A stretch of DNA of 64,000 bases. Origin: Paenibacillus dokdonensis (GTDB lineage: Bacteria; Bacillota; Bacilli; Paenibacillales; Paenibacillaceae). Made by a program: the position numbers and the translations under genes. A model generated the notes under the pieces. The model did not search any database. It was not told the DNA's origin and saw only the letters and a list, made by a program, of their open reading frames with translations. This document shows, piece after piece, positions 28,245 to 36,297 of the stretch (its first letter is position 1; each line of letters opens with the position of its first letter). The DNA lies in NCBI RefSeq assembly GCF_004916975.1, contig NZ_STGQ01000001.1, forward strand, positions 3,651,674 to 3,715,673, written 5' to 3'.

Positions 28245-29597
28245 TTATTTGGGTTTGACGACAACCCTCGCACCTTCGACATGGACAACCACCAACGCTG
28301 TATCGCGTGGGATAAATTCTCCATCCGTCACCACATCAATGCGTTCATCGTCGATGAGCGCCGTCCCTGCAGGCCGCAGCGGTGTTACACTAACACCCTC
28401 CCGGCCAAGCAGCGCATCCTTGGATGCCGTAGGGACATATCCCTGCTCCTTCGTGAGGGACTCACTGAGAATAAACCGATTCCATATCCCCCGCTCCTTG
28501 AACAGGATGGCCACGATCACAATAACTACGACCGCAGCCGCAAAGGCGATACCCAGCGACAGCATTGCATGGCTTGTGTCATATGCTGCACGAACGACTC
28601 CAGCTATCAGGCTGATGGCGCCTAAAATCCCCAGAATTCCGAAGCTTGGGACAAACATTTCCAAAATCATGAGTATAAGACCTACGATAAATAGCAGCCA
28701 GGTCTCATTGCCTGCAAAGCCGGCTACATAATTGCCGAAGAAATACAGTACAAATGCAGCCACTCCAATAATTCCCGGCACACCGAATCCGGGAACAATC
28801 AGTTCAATGACAATGCCGGCAATACCGAGAAACAGCAAGATGGTCATCACGATTGGATTCGTTAAAAATGAAGCTACTTTCTCTGAGCCTGTATGCTGCA
28901 CGAGAAACATATCATCCGTTGAATATCCCATCCAGGATACAACATCCTCAGGTGACGATGCGATGGTGTCAGCATATCCAACCTTGAGTGCCTGTTCACT
29001 TGATAATGCGATTATTTCGCCTTTCTCTTTCTTCACTCCAATTTCCGGCATATCGACAACAGCATTAATATCTGCCATGCCTTCCGCTATGCTTCCGTTT
29101 CTTCCACTGGATTCGGCAGCGGATGCCATTTCGGATTTCCAAGCCGCTACAAGCTTGGGATCATCCACACGTTTGCCTGTACTATCCACCATGGCGGCTG
29201 CGCCAATCATGCTGCCCGGTGACATGGCAATTTTATCGGCATTCAGTGCGATGTAGCTCCCGGCAGAGGCGGCATTGCCGCGTATGTAAGCAACAGTTGT
29301 TATCTTGCTCTCACGAATCATTTTGCCAATATCCTGTGCCGTATTGACCAGGCCGCCCGGCGTATTGACTTCCAAGATGATGAGTTCAGCATTCATTTTC
29401 GCGGCTTCCTTAAATCCGCGTTTCATAAACTTCCCAAGTCCCGTCTCGATTTTCTGATCCACCGGAATAATATATACCGGTCCCGTTTTTGCCGTTTCTG
29501 CTATTGCCATACCCGGTATTGCAGCTGCCGTGCAGCCAACCAGTAAAAGAAGAACAAACCACGTGGCCAGCCTTTTGGTACATCTGGATAAATTCAA
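28245..29597 (-). CDS. NfeD family membrane serine protease (YqeZ)
   Basis: A 450-residue flotillin-associated protein. A signal-like hydrophobic segment (about 11-31) is followed by a ClpP-like protease domain with the Ser-containing motif AASAGSYIALNADKIAM near 111-127 and GSMIGAA after it. Four or five membrane helices (about 235-370) lead to a C-terminal OB-fold NfeD domain (about 385-450, GREGVSVTPLRPAG). Predicted to cleave membrane-associated substrates at lipid microdomains. The start at 29597 is TTG, preceded by GGAGGG nine bases upstream, better placed than any in-frame ATG. Confidence 0.93.
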   Translation of the reverse strand: MNLSRCTKRLATWFVLLLLVGCTAAAIPGMAIAETAKTGPVYIIPVDQKIETGLGKFMKRGFKEAAKMNAELIILEVNTPGGLVNTAQDIGKMIRESKITTVAYIRGNAASAGSYIALNADKIAMSPGSMIGAAAMVDSTGKRVDDPKLVAAWKSEMASAAESSGRNGSIAEGMADINAVVDMPEIGVKKEKGEIIALSSEQALKVGYADTIASSPEDVVSWMGYSTDDMFLVQHTGSEKVASFLTNPIVMTILLFLGIAGIVIELIVPGFGVPGIIGVAAFVLYFFGNYVAGFAGNETWLLFIVGLILMILEMFVPSFGILGILGAISLIAGVVRAAYDTSHAMLSLGIAFAAAVVVIVIVAILFKERGIWNRFILSESLTKEQGYVPTASKDALLGREGVSVTPLRPAGTALIDDERIDVVTDGEFIPRDTALVVVHVEGARVVVKPK

Positions 29598-29687
29598 TGT
29601 CTTTCCCTCCTTTCCACATGATTATAATATATTGTCCAGCATATGATTGATATTACGCAATAAATGGCTTACCGTTTCAGAAAAATG

Positions 29688-29715
29688 AAAAAACACCCCT
29701 TAAAAAGGGGTGTTT
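29688..29715 (-). terminator. terminator after the yqeY gene
   Basis: On the minus strand AAACACCCCTT and AAGGGGTGTTT form a perfect 11-bp stem with a short T-rich loop, followed by TTTT. It closes the rpsU-yqeY transcript. Confidence 0.88.
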
Positions 29716-29726
29716 CACATTATGTT

Positions 29727-30170
29727 TTATTGCAGAAATTGCTGAACCACTTGGTTCACAAGTTTTCCGTCAGAGCGTCCTTTGACTTTCGGCATCAGCG
29801 CACTCATCACTTTCCCCATGTCCGCTTTCGAAGAAGCACCGGTTTCCTGGATGGTCTGCTGTACAATAACTTTTATTTCTTCTTCGGAAAGCTGTTCGGG
29901 AAGATACTGACCGATAATCTCAATTTCTGCTTCGACATTTGACGCAAGATCGTCACGATCCGCTTTTTTAAATTCTTGGAGGGCATCTTTGCGCTGTTTA
30001 ATTTCACGACTGAGGATATCAAGCACTTCGTTGTCATCCAAAGTTCTTTTCAAATCTATTTCAAGATTCTTGATCGTTGAACGAACCATTCGAATAGTGG
30101 AGAGCCTGAATTTCTCCCTGCTCTTCATCGCTTGTATCATATCTTCGTTCAATCGTTCGCTAAGATTCAT
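29727..30170 (-). CDS. yqeY: GatB/YqeY domain-containing protein
   Basis: A 147-residue helical protein with the YqeY signature MKSREKFRLSTIRMVRS near 15-31 and a C-terminal tail like that of GatB (ADMGKVMSALMPKVKGRSDG near 117-136), which in GatB contacts tRNA. Stand-alone YqeY proteins are thought to bind tRNA; their role is unproven. It follows rpsU by 16 bases, forming a two-gene operon conserved across Firmicutes. Confidence 0.93.
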   Translation of the reverse strand: MNLSERLNEDMIQAMKSREKFRLSTIRMVRSTIKNLEIDLKRTLDDNEVLDILSREIKQRKDALQEFKKADRDDLASNVEAEIEIIGQYLPEQLSEEEIKVIVQQTIQETGASSKADMGKVMSALMPKVKGRSDGKLVNQVVQQFLQ

Positions 30171-30186
30171 GTTAGTTCAGTTCCTC

Positions 30187-30360
30187 CTAAAACTTTCTCT
30201 TACGAGCAGCCTCGGACTTTTTCTTGCGCTTCACGCTTGGCTTCTCATAATGCTTGCGTTTCTTCACCTCAGCCAATACACCATCCTTTGCGATGGAGCG
30301 CTTAAAGCGGCGAAGTGCAGCATCAATAGACTCGTTTTTGCGAACTTTAGTTTCAGACAC
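30187..30360 (-). CDS. rpsU: 30S ribosomal protein S21
   Basis: 57 residues starting at the GTG at 30360 ([20 protein letters not shown]), directly behind GGAGGGAGGG. The upstream extension of the frame is not in the family. The arginine/lysine-rich C-terminus ([12 protein letters not shown]) is typical. S21 binds near the anti-Shine-Dalgarno end of 16S rRNA and aids initiation. Cotranscribed with yqeY from the promoter at 30420-30449. Confidence 0.97.
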   Translation of the reverse strand: MSETKVRKNESIDAALRRFKRSIAKDGVLAEVKKRKHYEKPSVKRKKKSEAARKRKF

Positions 30361-30419
30361 CAGTTTTCCCTCCCTCCGACCAGACCGTCCAAGAGCAATA
30401 ACACGGTTCATCAAATTTA

Positions 30420-30449
30420 ATTATAGGTGAAAGAGAAATAGGGTGTCAA
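30420..30449 (-). promoter_or_regulatory. sigma-A promoter of rpsU-yqeY
   Basis: On the minus strand consensus TTGACA (30444-30449) and TATAAT (30420-30425) are 18 bases apart, a very strong vegetative promoter about 60 bases before the S21 start. Confidence 0.88.
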
Positions 30450-30500
30450 CCTTGATGCCTATTTTTTCAGAAAGCACCTATAAATTTTTGGATAAATTAT

Positions 30501-30860
30501 CTAAGCATGCGAATCCGAAATGCCTGTCAGAGCGCCTAATTTGGCCCCTCCAAGCAGGTGATAATGGATATGATGCACAGCTTGTCCGCTGTCCGGTCCG
30601 CAGTTATTAATAAGACGATAACCGGAATCTTCCACTCCAAGATCCTTCGCTACCTGCTGGGCAACTTGATGCATTTCCGCAATCAGTGCCAGATCCTGCT
30701 CTTCCACTTCGTTCATGGAAGCAATATGTTTTTTGGGAATAATCAGCACATGCACAGGTGCCGCAGGCTGAATATCCTTGAACACCAGGATTCTTTCATT
30801 TTCAAACACCTTTTGTGAAGGAATGCTGCCCTCGGAGATTTTGCAAAAGAGACAGTCCAT
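30501..30860 (-). CDS. HIT family nucleotide-binding protein
   Basis: Histidine triad hydrolase or transferase acting on nucleotide phosphoramidates or similar substrates. I start it at the ATG at 30860 (MDCLFCKISEGSIPS, 119 residues), which follows GGAGG; the ORF runs 14 codons further without support. Motifs: CLFC near the start (zinc-binding CxxC), NCGPDSGQ, and the triad HHIHYHLLGG near 100-109. Stand-alone gene between rpsU and the Gly/Tyr-rich protein gene. Confidence 0.93.
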   Translation of the reverse strand: MDCLFCKISEGSIPSQKVFENERILVFKDIQPAAPVHVLIIPKKHIASMNEVEEQDLALIAEMHQVAQQVAKDLGVEDSGYRLINNCGPDSGQAVHHIHYHLLGGAKLGALTGISDSHA

Positions 30861-30944
30861 ATTTTGTCGCCTCCAATATGTAATATTGTTCTTCCAATAC
30901 AATTATCATACCGGATTCTGGGGGAACACGTCCAATTTTCATCT

Positions 30945-30982
30945 CAAAAAAAGGACCTTCCAAAGGGAAAGTCCTTACTTTT
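30945..30982 (-). terminator. terminator after the Gly/Tyr-rich protein gene
   Basis: On the minus strand AAGGACTTTCC pairs with GGAAGGTCCTT around a CTTT loop and is followed by five further T residues. Confidence 0.85.
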
Positions 30983-31020
30983 TACCGGATGTTGGGCCTC
31001 TGTATGTGCAAATATCGGCA

Positions 31021-31383
31021 TTAATAGAAAGGCAGCAGTGAAAGCGCAGTCAAGCCTACAAGCGGCAGAACCAGCCTGTTAAAGCGCCGTCTGTATGGAA
31101 AACCCCCATAGGGGAACCCAAAACCATACCCGTATGGAAAGAACGCCCGGGTGTCCTGTGCAGGATATCGATAACATGGATCCCAGCAGCCGCCGTGATG
31201 ATACGGGCTGACATTTCCATGATCATATGGCATGTTTTCATGACCTACCGGCACCGCCAGATAAACATTTTCTTCATCAACATGTTCAACAAAGCCATCA
31301 TGGGCGCTTCCATCCGACATGGTAGCTCTGACATAACGGTACATATGTTTTTTACAAACTTCCTTGGCCTCAAACTTCTCCAT
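31021..31383 (-). CDS. uncharacterised small protein with Tyr/Phe/Gly-rich tail
   Basis: Not recognised. I start it at the ATG at 31383 (MEKFEAKEVCKKHMYRYVR, 120 residues), which has GGGGAGGA six bases upstream. The first 60 residues look like a small beta-barrel: alternating strands with DGSAHDGFVEHVDEENVYL, the G-x-hydrophobic-x-x-V/I-D pattern of Sm-like folds. The rest is His/Pro/Tyr/Phe/Gly-rich (YGFGFPYGGFPYRRRF) and ends with a hydrophobic stretch. The tail resembles spore-coat or surface proteins. Monocistronic, with its own terminator. The Sm-like idea and coat idea are both inference. Confidence 0.7.
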   Translation of the reverse strand: MEKFEAKEVCKKHMYRYVRATMSDGSAHDGFVEHVDEENVYLAVPVGHENMPYDHGNVSPYHHGGCWDPCYRYPAQDTRAFFPYGYGFGFPYGGFPYRRRFNRLVLPLVGLTALSLLPFY

Positions 31384-31474
31384 TCCGTAATCCTCCCCAG
31401 TCTGCAATTTACACGATCATCATATTCAGAACTGGGCGAATGGCTACTCATCTTCAGCAAAAAAAACGGAAATC

Positions 31475-31593
31475 AACAAAAAAAAGAAGCACCCTCTCCG
31501 CTGAAATCAGCTTCGCTGCGCACGGACGTATGTTAAGGAGTAGTTATCCCTGCCATACGTCCGCCGGGGTGCTTCATGATAGAATGTCGGCTT
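31475..31593 (-). ncRNA. candidate structured small RNA or complex terminator after sbcC
   Basis: On the minus strand a 9-bp perfect outer stem (GAAGCACCC at 31567-31575, antiparallel, with GGGTGCTTC at 31486-31494) closes around a 9-bp perfect hairpin (GGACGTATG/CATACGTCC, 31554-31562 with 31524-31532) and a second short hairpin (31500-31518). Eight T residues follow. The large loop of the first hairpin contains TACTCCTTAA, complementary to Shine-Dalgarno sites. An extended -10 lies just upstream at 31600-31608. It could merely end the addBA-sbcDC transcript, but the architecture is more elaborate than a normal terminator. Confidence 0.5.
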
Positions 31594-31599
31594 GACTGT

Positions 31600-31608
31600 A
31601 TTATAACA
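31600..31608 (-). promoter_or_regulatory. extended -10 promoter ahead of the structured RNA
   Basis: On the minus strand TGTTATAAT (TG, one base, then consensus TATAAT at 31600-31605) lies just beyond the sbcC stop. No good -35 is visible, which extended -10 promoters tolerate. It would start an RNA near 31593. Confidence 0.45.
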
Positions 31609-31642
31609 GCCGCTTGCAGCTGTAACTGTGAATTACATCACA

Positions 31643-34600
31643 TTACATTTCTTCCACAGTAATTTTCGAACCTCCGCCTGCCTGGTCAGCCGGCAAGACC
31701 ACCAGCTTACGCGGAAGACGGGCACGAAGCTCCGGAACGTGACTGATAACGCCAACCGACAGGTGATCGTTATGCAGCTTTTCCAAGGATGTTATGACGG
31801 TCTCAAGCAAATCAGGATCAAGCGTACCAAAACCCTCATCCAGGAAAAAGAACTGCAGCGGATACTGTCCGCGAAGCTGTATCTGTGCGGACAAGGCGAG
31901 GGCCAACGAGAGAGAGGTAAGGAAGGTCTCTCCTCCGGACAACGTGGACACCGGTCTGCGAACCCCTCCATTGGCGTCGTCCCTGATTAAAAAGCCTCCG
32001 CCTGAATCTACTTCGAGGGCATAACGCTGCTTGGTCAGGAATCTCAGACGTTGGGAAGCAGACTGACTGACCTGCATCAGCTGTTCTTCCGCAATGTATT
32101 CGACAAAAGCATTACCGCGCAGACAGGATTGCAGCTTGGCAAGCTTCTCCGCTTCCTGCTGCCGCAAAAGGCGCAGCTTCTCGAGCTCCGTCCAGCGAAC
32201 ATGTCGCTTTTTAATATCCTCCAAATCACGTTCTGCACGCGCTTTGGCCTGCAGAGCCTCCTCATCGGCTTGGCGGAAAGTAGCCAATTCCTGTGTCACA
32301 TGCAGCCAGTGCTCTTCCGTCAGCGAGCTGCCAAGCAGCTGCTCTTCGAAATGCCTGATCGCTGCACGGAGATCCCTTTCTCTCTCACGATGCTCCCGCA
32401 CCCTGGCAGCAAGCTGCTCAGCCTCCTGCGGCTGAATATTCGCAGCTTCCACCTCAGCTTCATTGGCAAACGGTGAAGCTGACAGCAGCTTCTCCCATCG
32501 CTTGCCCGCAGCTTCATAATGGGCTGCAGCCGACTCTGCAGCTTGACAAGCCATTGCATATGCCTTTGCACTCTCATGATTAGCCTGATCCGCAGACAGC
32601 TTGAGCTGTTTTGCCTTAGCGGCAGACTCTCGCAATGCTTTCAGCTCCAGCGCGCAGGCTTCAAGCAGTGCCTCCGCCCGATTGTCACCGATCCAGGCAT
32701 ACAGCCGTTCCTGTTTTTCTTTCAGGAGCTCCTGCTTGCCACGAAGCTGTGTATCCAGCTGAATCAAATGTTTTTCTGACTCCATCAGGCTCCGTTCTAT
32801 GGACTGGACCGCATTCTTCTTTTCATCGAGAAAAGGAATGCTCCGGCGCAGCCGTTCCTTCACATCTTCCGCTTCATGGTCTTTCTGCTGCATTTGCGAC
32901 CACCGCGTCTCTACCTCTTCCAGCAGAAGCTCTGGCAGCTCCTCAGCCCATTTTCCTTGCAGCTGCGCCACTTCCTCCGCCAACTGCGCAAGTCTGCTTT
33001 TCAGCTGTTCCAACACACTGCTGCCTGCTTCTGTTTCAGCGGCATGTTTGATGGCCTGCTGCCGCAGGGATTCACGTTTCTCCCTCAGCTCTAATGATTC
33101 GCTTTTCAGATTCGCAAGCTCGCCTGAAAATTCACGTTGGGCAGACTCAAGGCTCCTGGTCCGCTCCTCCCAAATAGCCGTAGAGAAAGCATCAGCTTTA
33201 GACGCCTCCATCGGTTCTGCGCTTGCAGCCGTATGTTCTAGCACCATGGCGTCAGCTGAGGTTGCAGTCCCTCCCTCACATAGGCTGGAACACTCATGAA
33301 ACATCTGACGCGATGCATATTTAATATCCTGCAGCCGGGCTCTATATCCCTGCAGCTGCCGAATCATATCTTCATGTATACCTGATTCGCCTGCTCCCAA
33401 ATGGGCAGGAACCGGATGCTCCAATGAACCGCATACCGGGCATGGCTGTCCTTCGTGCAGCTCTGCAGCGAGAGCAAGCGACAAGCTCTGGAGCTGCTGC
33501 AGCTTCAGTTCTTCTCGAAGCTGCTGCTCGTCCTTCTCCAGGCTCAAAAGTGCCTGTTCAGCCAGCTTTGCCTGTACCTCTGTATGTGTAAGACAAGCAG
33601 ATACTTTGAAGGTAAGCTGCTTTTCCTGATCCTGCAGCCGGTGATGTTCACTTACGCTCTGCTCATGCTTCTTTTGAGCTGATGCGAGCTTTTCCTGCTG
33701 CTGTTCAAACTCTCTCTGTGCCTTTGACTTACCCTCTTCGGCGGAACGAAGCATCTGGCGGAGCTGGAGAGCTTTTTGCAGCATATCGCGCTCTTTCGAT
33801 GTAATTTCCAATCCGTTTAACTTTTCCTGAAGCTCCGACTGCTTTTGGGCTCCCCGGCTCAGAAGCTCCTGTTCCTTGTCGAGTGACTGCTGAAGCTCAT
33901 TCATCCTGCCGGCGGCTTCCTTCTGCTGGGAACCAAGCTCCTCATAGAGAGCTTTGATCCCATCTCTTTCCTTTTGCAGCAGAACTGCCTGCTCCAGCTG
34001 TTCCTGGCGCTGCAGCAGCTTGGGCTCACCGGCAGTCAAGGCTCCCTGCGCCGCATCATCGGATGCAGAGGCATCAGCCGCTGCCTTTTCCGCGTGTGAA
34101 GCAGCAGTCTGTAGCACTTCCTTTTCCGACTCTTTAAGCTTACGTTCCTGCCCGTTTTCTCTCCATAACATCAGAGAAGGAAGGATCGTAGACGAAGCCG
34201 CAGAATTCTCTAACCTTTTCTCCAGATGAAGCATTTCGTTTTCCGAAGCCAGCAGCTGATCAAGCTGAACCTGCTTCCGGTTCTTTTCCAGCTGCCGCTC
34301 ACGGATTTTCCCCTTCTCTTCTGCTTCCAGGGTTAGAGCTTGAAGCTTGGTGCGGATGACTTCCGCGTGAAGTGCGGCGTCATGGAGCTGCTTTTCCGTC
34401 ATTTTGAGGGCTTCTTGTCCTGCTTCGCCAAGCCCCTGCTGCTCTGCTTCCACAGCCTTTAATGCCCCGGCGTTTTCCTTAACCCGCCGGCTGAGCTTGA
34501 TTCCTAACTGGTCTCCATACTGTTCCAGATGGAACAGCCGCTGCAGCATTTGTCTGCGTTCACTGCCTTTGAGGGAGAGGAATTCGGCAAACTTACCCTG

Positions 34601-35056
34601 TGGCAGCACAACGGCACGCGTAAAATCATCCATTTTCAGCCCAATCTTATCCTCTACACAGCGCGTTACCTCGGCCAGTTTGTCGGCAAGAACATTCTCG
34701 CCTTCATCGGTAACCTCGATAAAGCGACTGACTGTATTGCTGACAGACAGCTCGCTCGTACGCTTGAATCTTCGCTCGACACGATAGCGGTGCTTGCCTT
34801 CGGCAGAAGTCAACTCGAAGCAGAAGGAGACGAACAGGGTATCTTCAGAATGATTCATAATCCCCTGTGTCCCGTTAACGGCCCGTTCGACCTTGCCGTA
34901 CAAAGCAAGCGTCATGGCATCCAGCAATGTGGATTTGCCGCTGCCCGTTGGCCCGAAAATACCGAACAGCCCCATATCGCATAAATCCTCGAAATCAATC
35001 TGCTGCATTTCCCTGTAGCTTTGCAGACCGGAAAGTTTAAGCGTAATCGGCTTCAT
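31643..35056 (-). CDS. sbcC: nuclease SbcCD subunit C (SMC-like ATPase)
   Basis: Rad50-type ATPase of the SbcCD (Rad50-Mre11) complex, which opens DNA hairpins and processes protein-blocked ends. 1137 residues, the usual size. N-terminal Walker A GPTGSGKSTLLDAM near 35-48, two long coiled coils, and a zinc-hook CPVCGS near 538 at the midpoint. The ABC signature LSGGETFLTSLSLALALS and Walker B FFFLDEGFGTLD lie near the C-terminus. The ATG overlaps the sbcD stop by four bases. Last gene of the addB-addA-sbcD-sbcC repair operon. Confidence 0.96.
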   Translation of the reverse strand: MKPITLKLSGLQSYREMQQIDFEDLCDMGLFGIFGPTGSGKSTLLDAMTLALYGKVERAVNGTQGIMNHSEDTLFVSFCFELTSAEGKHRYRVERRFKRTSELSVSNTVSRFIEVTDEGENVLADKLAEVTRCVEDKIGLKMDDFTRAVVLPQGKFAEFLSLKGSERRQMLQRLFHLEQYGDQLGIKLSRRVKENAGALKAVEAEQQGLGEAGQEALKMTEKQLHDAALHAEVIRTKLQALTLEAEEKGKIRERQLEKNRKQVQLDQLLASENEMLHLEKRLENSAASSTILPSLMLWRENGQERKLKESEKEVLQTAASHAEKAAADASASDDAAQGALTAGEPKLLQRQEQLEQAVLLQKERDGIKALYEELGSQQKEAAGRMNELQQSLDKEQELLSRGAQKQSELQEKLNGLEITSKERDMLQKALQLRQMLRSAEEGKSKAQREFEQQQEKLASAQKKHEQSVSEHHRLQDQEKQLTFKVSACLTHTEVQAKLAEQALLSLEKDEQQLREELKLQQLQSLSLALAAELHEGQPCPVCGSLEHPVPAHLGAGESGIHEDMIRQLQGYRARLQDIKYASRQMFHECSSLCEGGTATSADAMVLEHTAASAEPMEASKADAFSTAIWEERTRSLESAQREFSGELANLKSESLELREKRESLRQQAIKHAAETEAGSSVLEQLKSRLAQLAEEVAQLQGKWAEELPELLLEEVETRWSQMQQKDHEAEDVKERLRRSIPFLDEKKNAVQSIERSLMESEKHLIQLDTQLRGKQELLKEKQERLYAWIGDNRAEALLEACALELKALRESAAKAKQLKLSADQANHESAKAYAMACQAAESAAAHYEAAGKRWEKLLSASPFANEAEVEAANIQPQEAEQLAARVREHRERERDLRAAIRHFEEQLLGSSLTEEHWLHVTQELATFRQADEEALQAKARAERDLEDIKKRHVRWTELEKLRLLRQQEAEKLAKLQSCLRGNAFVEYIAEEQLMQVSQSASQRLRFLTKQRYALEVDSGGGFLIRDDANGGVRRPVSTLSGGETFLTSLSLALALSAQIQLRGQYPLQFFFLDEGFGTLDPDLLETVITSLEKLHNDHLSVGVISHVPELRARLPRKLVVLPADQAGGGSKITVEEM

Positions 35057-36231
35057 TCGTCGTCACCCTCCTTAACCCGTGCATCTTCTTCCACGAGCTC
35101 GAGAAACAGCTGCACCAGTTCATCTTCCGGTACAGCGCCGCCGCTCTGACGCTGATAGAATCTGCGGAATAGCTCTGAAACAGGAAGCCCCGATCGCTCA
35201 TATTGCTGTTCGGCCTGCTCCATCTCCGGATAAATCGGACGGATATGCACAAATCCATCCCGGCTTTTGCGCAGGCGCTGTATCTCGCCAATGGACATCG
35301 ATTCGGTGAGAGATACTTCAAGATCAATAAAGGCCTCAGTATCCCTTCCCTCATCCAGCCAGTGATACACCTCTTCCAGCCCACCTTTCGCCTTCCAGCG
35401 CACCAGTGGACGTCCACTCGACAGATAGACTTCTTCCGTCAACGGCACACCACCTGGTGCAATATCCAGCATCATGACCGATTTAGCCTGTCCGGCTTCC
35501 GAGAAGCTGTAAGCTAGCGGAGAGCCGCTGTACCGGATGATACCGTCGCCTTTAACCGCCTGCGGACGATGGAGGTGACCAAGAGCTGTATACTGCGCTC
35601 CAACGGACAATGCTGATGGATCAACCGTGTAAGCACCACCGACCTGGATCGGACGTTCCGAGTCGCTTTCTACGCCTCCAAGGACATAAATATGGCTCAT
35701 CGCCAGATTGACCGTTTTCGGTGTGAACTCCCGGGCAAGCTTGCCCATCAGCATGCCTACACGGGCGCTGTAAGCCCTCCGCAGCTCATCTTCCTTGCCC
35801 TCGGCAGACAAAAGCTCATTAAGCCGTGATTCGGAAGGATAGGGAAGCGCAGCGATCTTGGCTATTTCTCCCGTGCGTGAAGTTCCCACCGTTATCGACT
35901 CCGCGACCGGAAGCCCGATCAGAGTAATTCCCTGCCTGGCAACCAGCGGTGAGACCGATGAGACACGTTCGGGTTGATCATGATTGCCCGAGATAACGAC
36001 AAGCGGCCGGCCGTTCTCCGTTAATCTTGCGCATGCCTCATAAAAGAGCTGCTCCGCAGCCGCAGGGGGATTAACGGAGTCATACACGTCTCCTGCCATC
36101 ATAATAAGATCCGCCTGTTGCTCATTGGCGATCCGGACGAGCTCGTCCACAAAATCCTCCTGCTCTCTCAGCCTGCTGCGGCCTTCAAGCGTTTTTCCAA
36201 AATGCCAGTCTCCGGTGTGCAGTATCCGCAT
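35053..36231 (-). CDS. sbcD: exonuclease SbcCD subunit D
   Basis: Mre11-type manganese nuclease. I start it at the ATG at 36231 (MRILHTGDWHFGKTLEGRSR, 392 residues), the family N-terminus; the 18-codon upstream extension is discounted. Phosphoesterase motifs: GDWHFGK near 7-13, MMAGDVYDS near 47-55, VISGNHDQPERVS near 81-93, and ALGHLHRPQ near 210-218. The C-terminal capping and SbcC-binding region follows. Overlaps sbcC by four bases and lies 66 bases after addA. Confidence 0.95.
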   Translation of the reverse strand: MRILHTGDWHFGKTLEGRSRLREQEDFVDELVRIANEQQADLIMMAGDVYDSVNPPAAAEQLFYEACARLTENGRPLVVISGNHDQPERVSSVSPLVARQGITLIGLPVAESITVGTSRTGEIAKIAALPYPSESRLNELLSAEGKEDELRRAYSARVGMLMGKLAREFTPKTVNLAMSHIYVLGGVESDSERPIQVGGAYTVDPSALSVGAQYTALGHLHRPQAVKGDGIIRYSGSPLAYSFSEAGQAKSVMMLDIAPGGVPLTEEVYLSSGRPLVRWKAKGGLEEVYHWLDEGRDTEAFIDLEVSLTESMSIGEIQRLRKSRDGFVHIRPIYPEMEQAEQQYERSGLPVSELFRRFYQRQSGGAVPEDELVQLFLELVEEDARVKEGDDE

Positions 36232-36297
36232 GCCGCACTCTCCCCTTTCCCATGTGTAAGCTAAAAATACGATTGCATAAGCCAAGCACTCTTATCA

